Positions 1 to 5,349 of a DNA stretch of 5,975 nt are shown here, one piece after another (the stretch's first letter is position 1; every line of letters starts with the position of its first letter). This DNA is from Candidatus Woesebacteria bacterium UBA925 (GTDB taxonomy: Bacteria; Patescibacteriota; Microgenomatia; UBA8517). The notes below the pieces were generated by a model. The model was not told where the DNA came from and did not search any database. It worked only from the letters and a program-made list of their open reading frames with translations. The DNA lies in NCBI GenBank assembly GCA_002293705.1, contig DBDT01000013.1, positions 1 to 5,975 of the forward strand. The letters are read 5' to 3'. Made by a program: the position numbers and the translations under genes.

Positions 1-524
1 ACGCTTCTTTCGGGAGTTAGTAGTGTGTTTTTTATTAACTGCTGAGTGATTGTGGAGCCTCCACTTACCGTTCCGTCTTTGATTAAGTTTATGAGTGATC
101 TAACCATTCCTACTGGAGAGATTCCATTGTGGCTATAAAAATTCTGATCCTCTGCAACAATTGTTGCATTCCTCAAATGTTCCGGTATTTTTTCTTTGTC
201 TGATTTAAGTCGATTAACTTTGCTGTAAAAGGTGTAGAGTAGGTTGCCGTCACTGTCGTAAACTCTTGAGCTTATTTCAGGGGAATTATGAAGCAGTGAA
301 ATGCTTGGAAGACTACTCTTAAACCTCACAAGCTCATTTCTGGTGAATATTGCAGAAGCAATTGTTGCACTTAGTAGCAATAGTAATGCCAGGTATTTAA
401 TCCTAACTCTTTGAAACAAAAATCTATTTGACAGTTCAGTTAACTGAAGTAAGTAAATTAGGGTGAAAAAGAGAGGTTTACCTAAGTAAATTAGTAACTT
501 AGATATTATTTTCCATACCCCCAT
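1..524 (-). CDS. Second class A penicillin-binding protein, N-terminal part (cut by window edge)
   Basis: This is the N-terminal 174 codons of a bifunctional peptidoglycan synthase; the rest lies beyond the left edge. Translation from the ATG at 524-522 gives hydrophobic stretches at about residues 8-27 and 43-61. The family's pre-GT motif (SRVYDSDGNLLY, 86-97) follows. Then comes GT51 motif 1 (AEDQNFYSHNG, 124-134, catalytic Glu125) and motif 2 (SGGSTITQQLIKN, 154-166), ending at TPERS. The reading frame is open from an in-frame TAA at 539-537. Family knowledge: GT51 polymerises lipid II glycan strands outside the membrane, and a transpeptidase domain would normally follow but cannot be seen here. 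The gene sits 52 bp downstream of a complete paralogue on the same strand, so it is probably co-transcribed with it. Two hydrophobic segments instead of one are somewhat unusual. It could instead be a monofunctional transglycosylase, which the missing part would decide. Confidence 0.9.
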   Translation of the reverse strand, partial: MGVWKIISKLLIYLGKPLFFTLIYLLQLTELSNRFLFQRVRIKYLALLLLLSATIASAIFTRNELVRFKSSLPSISLLHNSPEISSRVYDSDGNLLYTFYSKVNRLKSDKEKIPEHLRNATIVAEDQNFYSHNGISPVGMVRSLINLIKDGTVSGGSTITQQLIKNTLLTPERS

Positions 525-533
525 TAACTTATC

Positions 534-539
534 ATTTTA
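534..539 (-). promoter_or_regulatory. Possible -10 element for the second PBP gene
   Basis: Read on the minus strand, TAAAAT lies 9 nt before the ATG at 524. Transcription would start only about 2-3 nt ahead of the start codon. No good -35 is found at 16-18 bp spacing (the best is TTCTCG at 562-557). A GGAGA at 545-541 is 16 nt from the ATG, too far for a normal ribosome binding site. This may be an internal promoter between the two PBP genes, or chance in AT-rich DNA. Confidence 0.25.
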
Positions 540-576
540 GTCTCCAACATCGGAATCGAGAATATGTAAAAATGTA

Positions 577-2829
577 TCAGTTTTTAAGTGGGTAGGGGAT
601 GTTTACAGTACCAGAAGGGAAGCTGCATGTTAAACATAGTATTGTTCCCAGTGGGTCAGTGACGACAAGTTCGTTTCTTGGTTCAAGATTTTCAGGTAGG
701 CTGTTTTGCTCTGCTGATTTTCCAGTTGTTCTGTCAAAGAAGACATCTTGTCTCCTCGCACCATTTTTGGGTATCGACCCTTTTGTGAAGTATTCAAATC
801 TTTCTGGACACCCTCCAGACGCATCATCAACAACATAGCCAGTGTTGGCGCAAATTGAAGCACCCTCTATGTTTGTAGGGGTCTTTGGCCAATCAATCTT
901 ATTTTTGTCTGCCTCATCATATTTTCCAGACCTTGCCCTCTCAAGGGTTTCTCGCATCACCTTGTTCCAGATAGGGGATGCTCCACTAACACCCGACACC
1001 GCCCCACTCATTGGACTGTTGTCGTTGTTTCCTACCCAAACAACAACAACTGCTTGTGGGGTGTATCCCACTGTCCAATTATCCCTTCTGTCGTTTGTGG
1101 TCCCAGTTTTTACTGCTACTTGAGGGTAACCTCTTACGTTCAGAAATGAACTAGTCCCAAAAACCGCCGATCGGGCATTGTTGTCATGTAGTGCGTGGCT
1201 TATTAAAAAGCCCACCTCTTCTGGCAGAAGTCTTGGTCCAGGATCTTTGGTAGGACTACTTTCAAATAAGACCTCTCCTTTCCAGTCCATGACCTTTGTA
1301 ATTGATACCAAGTCTTTTTTCGTACCCCAATTTGCAAGAACGCCATATGCAGTGGCCATATCAATTGGACGCACTTCGCCACCACCAAGGGTGAGTGATA
1401 ATCCATAGTTTTCGGCATTTTGAAGTGTGGACAATCCCATGTCTCTTGCGAAACTGACGAAGTTTGACACCCCTGTTAATGCAATAACTCGCACGGCGGG
1501 GATGTTTAGTGAGTTGGCGAGTGCAAATCGCACTTGGGCGCTTCCGCTAAAAGTTCCGCTGTAGTTTTGCGGACAGTATGCTGGCTGGCCAACTACAGTA
1601 AAACAAGTGGGAACATCGGCTAGTGGTGTTGATAGATTGATTAGCCCCTCTTTCAATCCGAGGGCGTATGTTAAAGGTTTGATGCTGCTTCCTGGTTGTC
1701 TGTTGGCCAAAATAATGTTTACTTTTCCATCTTCATCTTTGGCAAAATAGTCTTTTGAGCCAACCATTGCCAATATCTCTCCAGTTTTAGGATTGGTAAC
1801 AATGGCCGCACCATTGCCTACTTTTTGCTTTGTCAGTTTGGCAACCTCTGTTGCAACAGCTTGCTGAGCGAACTCTTGTAAGGGTAGGTCTAGTGTGGTT
1901 GTCACTCTCAATCCTCCTTGTTCAACGACTGTATCGCCAAACTTCTCTGCTAACTGCTCTTTAATCCAAAGTGAAAAATGTGGTGCCTTGAAGTTTTCTT
2001 GTGATGCAAAATTTAGCTTTTCTTCAGCTGCCTTGTCGGCCTCTTCTTGGGATATGTATCCATCTTCCACCATTCTTCTGAGAACCACCCTCTGTCTTTC
2101 AAAGGCTCTGTCGGGATTTGTTCCAAATGGTGAGAGACGAGTCGGGGAGACTGGTAGTCCTGCAAGTAGTGCACTTTCTGAAAGAGTTAGATCTTTAGCG
2201 CTTTTGGCAAAATACATCCTTGCTGCAGCTTCAACTCCATAAGCGGTTGAACCGTACGGTATCTGATTAAGATACATATTGAGAATTTCATCTTTGCTGT
2301 ACCTTGCCTCGACCATTAGGGATAGGGCAAATTCTCTAATTTTTCTTCTTATGGTTCTTTCTGGGGTCAGTAAGGCATTTTTGACTAGTTGTTGAGTTAG
2401 TGTGGATCCACCCTCAAGCCCTTCTCCGCTTATTGTTCTTATGGCTGCTCTTCCAATGCCTGTTATCGAAAAACCAGAATGGTTGTAAAAATCCTTATCT
2501 TCAATGGCAATGGTCGCTTGCTTTAGGTGTTCTGGGATTTCAGTTAAGTCTATTGGAGTCCTTCTTTCGCTGGCGTATATCTCATATACAAGCTCGCCAT
2601 TTCTATCAAAAATTTGCGTTGAAACTGGTTGGTTTTGAGATAGTTTGTCTGGAAGGGGAATGTCCCAGAATATCCAAAGCAGTAGTCCTACAAAGCCACA
2701 AAAAAGGATTGCGATTACAATATTTTTTATCTTCCAGAGGCCAAACCTTTTTGGTTTTTTGCTCACAACAGTCTCAAGGCTAGATCCGCTAACTGTTTTT
2801 TTAGCAACTCTCTTTTTTTTCTTGGCCAT
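577..2829 (-). CDS. Class A penicillin-binding protein (PBP1A-type transglycosylase/transpeptidase)
   Basis: A bifunctional cell-wall synthase that polymerises lipid II and cross-links the stem peptides on the outer face of the membrane (mrcA/ponA-like). It has a Lys-rich cytoplasmic tail (1-35) and one membrane helix (about 36-56). The GT51 domain has EDKDFYNHSG at 110-119 (Glu110), GGSTLTQQLVKN at 140-151, and the motif around Glu174 followed by EILNMYLNQIPYG at 181-193. The transpeptidase has SSIK at 381-384 (nucleophile Ser381, Lys384), SLN at 440-442 and KTGTT at 574-578. All catalytic motifs are present, so it should be active. At 750 aa it is a usual length for the family. The C-terminal tail (about 655-750) carries C660/C674 and a CLTC at 732-735. 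The start is the ATG right after a TATAAT-bearing divergent region; no Shine-Dalgarno is visible. It is followed by a second PBP gene on the same strand and stops with TGA. Confidence 0.97.
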   Translation of the reverse strand: MAKKKKRVAKKTVSGSSLETVVSKKPKRFGLWKIKNIVIAILFCGFVGLLLWIFWDIPLPDKLSQNQPVSTQIFDRNGELVYEIYASERRTPIDLTEIPEHLKQATIAIEDKDFYNHSGFSITGIGRAAIRTISGEGLEGGSTLTQQLVKNALLTPERTIRRKIREFALSLMVEARYSKDEILNMYLNQIPYGSTAYGVEAAARMYFAKSAKDLTLSESALLAGLPVSPTRLSPFGTNPDRAFERQRVVLRRMVEDGYISQEEADKAAEEKLNFASQENFKAPHFSLWIKEQLAEKFGDTVVEQGGLRVTTTLDLPLQEFAQQAVATEVAKLTKQKVGNGAAIVTNPKTGEILAMVGSKDYFAKDEDGKVNIILANRQPGSSIKPLTYALGLKEGLINLSTPLADVPTCFTVVGQPAYCPQNYSGTFSGSAQVRFALANSLNIPAVRVIALTGVSNFVSFARDMGLSTLQNAENYGLSLTLGGGEVRPIDMATAYGVLANWGTKKDLVSITKVMDWKGEVLFESSPTKDPGPRLLPEEVGFLISHALHDNNARSAVFGTSSFLNVRGYPQVAVKTGTTNDRRDNWTVGYTPQAVVVVWVGNNDNSPMSGAVSGVSGASPIWNKVMRETLERARSGKYDEADKNKIDWPKTPTNIEGASICANTGYVVDDASGGCPERFEYFTKGSIPKNGARRQDVFFDRTTGKSAEQNSLPENLEPRNELVVTDPLGTILCLTCSFPSGTVNIPYPLKN

Positions 2830-2840
2830 TGATACAGCTT

Positions 2841-2849
2841 ATTATACCA
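2841..2849 (-). promoter_or_regulatory. Extended -10 promoter of the PBP gene
   Basis: On the minus strand the sequence reads TGG-TATAAT, a perfect -10 hexamer (2846-2841) with a TG extension (2849-2848). It lies 11 nt before the ATG at 2829. The expected start of transcription, about 7 nt downstream, leaves a leader of only about 4-5 nt, so the mRNA would be nearly leaderless. No good -35 is seen at 16-18 bp (GATAAA at 17 bp), which an extended -10 can tolerate. Confidence 0.6.
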
Positions 2850-2851
2850 AC

Positions 2852-2880
2852 TTAAATAGCTACTTTATCTTTGCTAGACT
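2852..2880 (+). promoter_or_regulatory. Candidate promoter of the HEPN gene
   Basis: TTAAAT (2852-2857), 17 bp, TAGACT (2875-2880), with TG at 2872-2873 giving an extended -10. The start codon at 2891 is 10 nt after the -10, so the leader would be about 3-4 nt. The -35 abuts the -10 region of the divergent PBP promoter, so polymerases at the two promoters would compete. An alternative is TTGATA (2829-2834) with TTAAAT (2852-2857) used as -10, giving a leader of about 27 nt. Confidence 0.4.
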
Positions 2881-2890
2881 ATGTAATCTT

Positions 2891-3379
2891 ATGGAATCAC
2901 TAGAAAAAAAGGTTTGGTGGGACTATGTTGAGCCTGATTTGCAAGAATTGTTTCTTCAAAGCGTCGACCTGCTTCGAGTAACTGCTGCACTAGAGGAATA
3001 CCATGATTATTCATTTGTGGTATTTCCTGCAAGCAAGGCATATGAAGGTTTTTTGAAAAAATTCTTTTATGACATGGGTTTTATCGATGAGCCAGACTAC
3101 TATGGCACAAGATTTAGGGTGGGTAAGGCACTAAATCCAAGCATCGATGCCAAAGAAACAGATAACTGGTGGGTCTACAACAAAATTGTAAATTACTGTT
3201 CTTCTAACTCTTTACCAGATAAATTGTGGGCAGCATGGAAAAAATGCAGAAATGAAGTTTTCCATTGGTTTCCAGGGCAAAGCAAGGCAATAAGCAGAGA
3301 TGAGGCTCGGGATTGTTTGATAAGGATATTTGATGCAATGGATGAAGTATTTGTTGCTTGTGACATAAAGGTCAGGTGA
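2891..3379 (+). CDS. HEPN-domain protein, RnlA/RNase LS toxin-like (putative ribonuclease)
   Basis: A soluble 162-aa, mostly helical protein with no signal peptide. Its key motif is RNEVFH at residues 120-125, which fits the R-x4-6-H active site of HEPN ribonucleases, including the common polar residue after Arg. Residues 40-62 (VVFPASKAYEGFLKKFFYDMGF) recall the HEPN-fold C-terminal part of RnlA (RNase LS) toxins; that resemblance is from memory and tentative. Family knowledge: HEPN proteins with this motif usually cut RNA as toxins or in phage defence. The frame stays open upstream to 2645, but that part runs antisense through the PBP gene, so the ATG at 2891, just after the divergent promoter region, is chosen. 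There is no Shine-Dalgarno and it stops with TGA. No antitoxin, nucleotidyltransferase or RnlB-like gene lies next to it. It could instead be a non-toxic housekeeping HEPN protein. Confidence 0.8.
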   Translation: MESLEKKVWWDYVEPDLQELFLQSVDLLRVTAALEEYHDYSFVVFPASKAYEGFLKKFFYDMGFIDEPDYYGTRFRVGKALNPSIDAKETDNWWVYNKIVNYCSSNSLPDKLWAAWKKCRNEVFHWFPGQSKAISRDEARDCLIRIFDAMDEVFVACDIKVR

Positions 3380-3420
3380 CGAATGGTTTCATTCATATAG
3401 AAAACAATTAGTGAAAGTCG

Positions 3421-3426
3421 TATATT
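3421..3426 (+). promoter_or_regulatory. Possible -10 element for the CPBP protease gene
   Basis: TATATT lies 6 nt before the GTG at 3433, so a start 7 nt downstream would fall on the G of the start codon, a fully leaderless transcript. No convincing -35 is present (TAGAAA at 17 bp). The gene may instead be read through from the HEPN gene, 53 bp upstream. Confidence 0.3.
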
Positions 3427-3432
3427 AAATTA

Positions 3433-4113
3433 GTGAAGAAAAAAACTGCCAGCAAAACTTCTAAGGTTTCCACAAAAGAATTGCATCTTAAAAATGCAAT
3501 CTACTTTTTTGCATATCTATTTGTAGTTTGGGGATTTTACAGGCTTCTTTTTCAGGCACCCGCACCGCTTGATGATGTACTTTTGAAACCTTTAATTTGG
3601 CTCGTGCCTTTGTTTTTAATTCTAAAAAAGGAAAAGAGAGGGTTTGATAGTATTGGTGTTACGGGAAACAGGCTGGTAAGTGCAATTTACATCTCACTTT
3701 TTCTGGGATTCATTTTTTCAATTCAAGGTTTGGCAATTAACTTCCTAAAATACAGAGGCCTTGATTTTAGAGCAGATATTGGAACTTCGGTGTTAACTGG
3801 TGCTCTTCTTGTTTCCACAATTGCAGCAATTTCTGAAGAGCTTGTATTTAGAGGTTACATCTTTGGAAGACTTAGTGAGTATCTTAAAAACGAAAGGTCT
3901 GCGATTGTTATTTCTACACTAGCTTGGGTGGCAATTCATATGCCAGTTGCAATATTTGACTGGAGGCTTTCGTTTGGTTCTCTCCTGCAATACCTGGTGC
4001 TAGTTGCAATATATGGATTCGGTGCCACCATACTCTACTCAAAGATTAGAAACATTGCTGCCCCAATATTGCTTCACGTTCTCTGGACTTGGCCAATTAT
4101 TCTCTTTAGATAA
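3433..4113 (+). CDS. CPBP family intramembrane metalloprotease (CAAX protease/Abi-like)
   Basis: A 226-aa polytopic membrane protein. Hydrophobic segments lie at about 20-40, 50-66, 82-105, 110-133, 156-175, 182-202 and 207-225. The three family motifs are present: SEELVFRG (EExxxR, Glu135, Glu136, Arg140), WVAIH (His169) and LLHVLW (His215). These residues form the metal site and active centre within the membrane in CPBP/Rce1-type proteases. The residue four after His215 is Thr219, where many members have Asn or Asp. Family roles range from prenyl-protein processing to bacteriocin immunity and regulated proteolysis; the substrate here is unknown. The start is a GTG, the only start-type codon between the in-frame TGA at 3412 and the Lys-rich N-terminus. 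It lies 53 bp after the HEPN gene on the same strand and could share its transcript. No Shine-Dalgarno is visible. Confidence 0.92.
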   Translation: MKKKTASKTSKVSTKELHLKNAIYFFAYLFVVWGFYRLLFQAPAPLDDVLLKPLIWLVPLFLILKKEKRGFDSIGVTGNRLVSAIYISLFLGFIFSIQGLAINFLKYRGLDFRADIGTSVLTGALLVSTIAAISEELVFRGYIFGRLSEYLKNERSAIVISTLAWVAIHMPVAIFDWRLSFGSLLQYLVLVAIYGFGATILYSKIRNIAAPILLHVLWTWPIILFR

Positions 4114-4134
4114 TTTCGCCTTGACTTCGGTTAT

Positions 4135-4164
4135 TTGACAACTGTTTTCACAAAAGAATAGACT
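4135..4164 (+). promoter_or_regulatory. Promoter of the DUF5667-like gene
   Basis: A perfect TTGACA (4135-4140), an 18-bp spacer and TAGACT (4159-4164). Transcription would start near 4171-4172, only about 4 nt before the ATG at 4176. A second TTGAC lies at 4121-4125, in the same orientation and 14 bp upstream. No hairpin terminator for the preceding gene is visible in this 62-bp gap. Confidence 0.65.
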
Positions 4165-4175
4165 ATTTTTCACAG

Positions 4176-4787
4176 ATGGTTAAGATTTTTATCTTGCGCT
4201 TCTCAGTCTTCATGTTTGCAATGCTATTTTTGGGTTTTACTTTAAGCAGGGTAAGTGGTGTTAAATATGCCTTCACAGAGTCGGCCTACTCAGACATTAA
4301 AAACGCAGCGGAGGATGTGGATATTGTTTACGATATGCCATATCACGGAACAGTCCTTCCTGGAAATCCTTTTTGGGAAGTGAGGGTTCTGAGGGACAGG
4401 ATGAGGATGAGGTTGTCAGCCAACGATTTTGAAAGGGCTAAAGTTTCACTTTCGCTTGCTGATGCAAGGCTTTCAATTTCATACCGACTTTGGGAAAGAG
4501 GAGAAAATGGAGAATCTGTCTCGGTCATACAAAAGGGTGCCGGTTATTTGGAGTATGCCTCAACATTGGCAAAAAGGTCAGGGTCTGCAGATAGACTGGA
4601 TTTGCTGCGCCAGGTTTGTCTAAGCTCACTTAAGTATCGAGAAATAATGGAAATGATGTTGGCTGAGTCTTCTGATGAGGGCAGACCTACTGTCCATAAA
4701 ATTATGAACACCCCAAAGAATGTGTATGTTGAATGCTCCTCTGAACTTGAAAAGTCTGGCTCTGTTGCTCCCGAAAATCCATTTTAA
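4176..4787 (+). CDS. Membrane-anchored or exported protein with DUF5667-like region
   Basis: A 203-aa protein of unknown function. The N-terminus has one hydrophobic segment (about 5-24) that would act as a signal anchor or signal peptide. It is followed by an acidic stretch and a block with LPGNPFWEVRVLRDRMRMRL (61-80) and ADARLS (95-100). This pattern, a Leu-Pro-x-x-Pro-Phe followed by an Arg-rich helix and an A-x-x-R-L helix, recalls DUF5667 domains of exported proteins common in candidate-phyla bacteria; the match is from memory. The rest (100-175) is predicted helical, ending in a polar tail. There is no known catalytic motif, and two Cys (148 and 188) are the only ones present. It has its own strong promoter, an ATG start without Shine-Dalgarno, and lies 62 bp after the protease. 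It could be a cell-envelope structural or adaptor protein. Confidence 0.8.
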   Translation: MVKIFILRFSVFMFAMLFLGFTLSRVSGVKYAFTESAYSDIKNAAEDVDIVYDMPYHGTVLPGNPFWEVRVLRDRMRMRLSANDFERAKVSLSLADARLSISYRLWERGENGESVSVIQKGAGYLEYASTLAKRSGSADRLDLLRQVCLSSLKYREIMEMMLAESSDEGRPTVHKIMNTPKNVYVECSSELEKSGSVAPENPF

Positions 4788-4806
4788 TCTCCAAACTGTT
4801 TTTGAT

Positions 4807-4822
4807 ACACAATGATATATTG
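4807..4822 (+). promoter_or_regulatory. Putative NrdR box 1
   Basis: The known NrdR box is acaCwAtATaTwGtgt. Bases 4807-4813 (ACACAAT) match its left half at all seven positions, and in this register the box centre is 31 bp, about three helical turns, upstream of box 2, the usual arrangement. The right half matches poorly here; instead ATATTG fits 3 bp further on (4817-4822). The site can therefore be read as an imperfect box or as CAAT-N5-ATTG. It overlaps the first bases of the TTGACA at 4820. Confidence 0.5.
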
Positions 4823-4849
4823 ACACCTTACATGTAGTGCCAATATATT
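4820..4849 (+). promoter_or_regulatory. Promoter of the nrdR-nrdJ operon
   Basis: TTGACA (4820-4825), an 18-bp spacer and TATATT (4844-4849). Transcription would begin near 4856, giving a leader of about 31 nt with no clear Shine-Dalgarno. Both hexamers overlap NrdR-box-like sequence, so bound NrdR would block RNA polymerase. A weaker extended -10 (TGT-TAAAAG, 4870-4878) sits 9 nt before the nrdR ATG and could be a second, nearly leaderless start. Confidence 0.65.
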
Positions 4850-4853
4850 GAAT
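4838..4853 (+). promoter_or_regulatory. Putative NrdR box 2
   Basis: The central ten bases CAATATATTG (4841-4850) are a perfect palindrome and match the NrdR core CwAtATaTwG at every position; the outer three bases on each side do not match well. It fully covers the TATATT -10 element. The position ahead of nrdR and a ribonucleotide reductase gene makes the assignment likely. Confidence 0.65.
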
Positions 4854-4887
4854 ATGTAACTGCAGGTAGTGTTAAAAGTTTTCATCT

Positions 4888-5349
4888 ATGAAATGTCCAT
4901 TTTGTGAGAAAGGTGAAAGCGAAGTCCTTGAAAGTAGGGTAATTGAAGACGGATTAGCTTTGAGAAGAAGAAGGCAGTGTTTGTCGTGTGGAAAAAGGTA
5001 TACAACTGTAGAGAGAGTTAAAGAAAGTTCAGTTTTGGTGGTTAAAAAAGATGGAAGACGAGAGCAGTTTGATAGGGAAAAACTGAGAAGGGGTCTAACC
5101 AAGTCTTTTGAAAAAAGACCTGTCTCTTGGGAAACAGTAAACGAGCTCGCTCGTCAGATAGAGAAGGAGGTTATCTCAAAAGGTGTTCAAGAGATCGCTT
5201 CCGAAGAAATTGGAAAGCTGGTTTTAGAAAAGTTATACGGAATAGATCATGTGGCTTGGATTAGATTTGCTAGTGTTTACTTTGCATTTGAAGAAGTTGA
5301 AGATTTCAAAAAACTTATAAATAAAAAAAATAAATATGAAAAAAAGTAA
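4888..5349 (+). CDS. nrdR: Transcriptional repressor NrdR
   Basis: The ATP/dATP-sensing repressor of ribonucleotide reductase genes. The 153-aa length is typical. The N-terminal zinc ribbon has Cys3, Cys6, Cys31 and Cys34 (CPFC and CLSC), with the conserved SRVIEDGLALRRRRQCLSCG block (16-35) and GKRYTTVERV (35-44) that bind DNA. An ATP-cone follows (about 48-138): VVKKDGRREQFDREKL binds nucleotide, and the region ends with the typical VAWIRFASVYFAFEEVEDF. Family knowledge: with dATP bound it represses nrd operons at paired NrdR boxes. Such boxes lie in its own promoter, so it should be autoregulated along with nrdJ. The C-terminal tail (KKLINKKNKYEKK) is Lys-rich and encoded by A-runs. The last 14 bases overlap nrdJ. 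The start is the family's universal MxCPxC ATG; no Shine-Dalgarno is visible. Confidence 0.97.
   Translation: MKCPFCEKGESEVLESRVIEDGLALRRRRQCLSCGKRYTTVERVKESSVLVVKKDGRREQFDREKLRRGLTKSFEKRPVSWETVNELARQIEKEVISKGVQEIASEEIGKLVLEKLYGIDHVAWIRFASVYFAFEEVEDFKKLINKKNKYEKK

Noticed and set aside
541..545. GGAGA on the minus strand as ribosome binding site of the second PBP
   Set aside because: It is 16 nt from the ATG, beyond the usual 4-12 nt.
599..2783. Several plus-strand open frames opposite the PBP gene
   Set aside because: They are antisense shadows of a gene with all its catalytic motifs, and none shows a recognisable domain.
2645..2890. Upstream extension of the HEPN reading frame to an ATG at 2645
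   Set aside because: It runs antisense through the PBP N-terminus, encodes a sequence unlike a protein domain, and would pass over both divergent promoters. The ATG at 2891 fits better.
577..3379. UGA recoded as glycine, as in some CPR lineages
   Set aside because: Two genes end in TGA at sensible protein ends (577-579 on the minus strand and 3377-3379), glycine is encoded by GGN throughout, and no frame needs read-through of TGA.
3381..3394. Hairpin GAATG-GTTT-CATTC after the HEPN gene as a terminator
   Set aside because: The stem has only 5 bp, is AT-rich, and is not followed by a T-run, so termination is unlikely.
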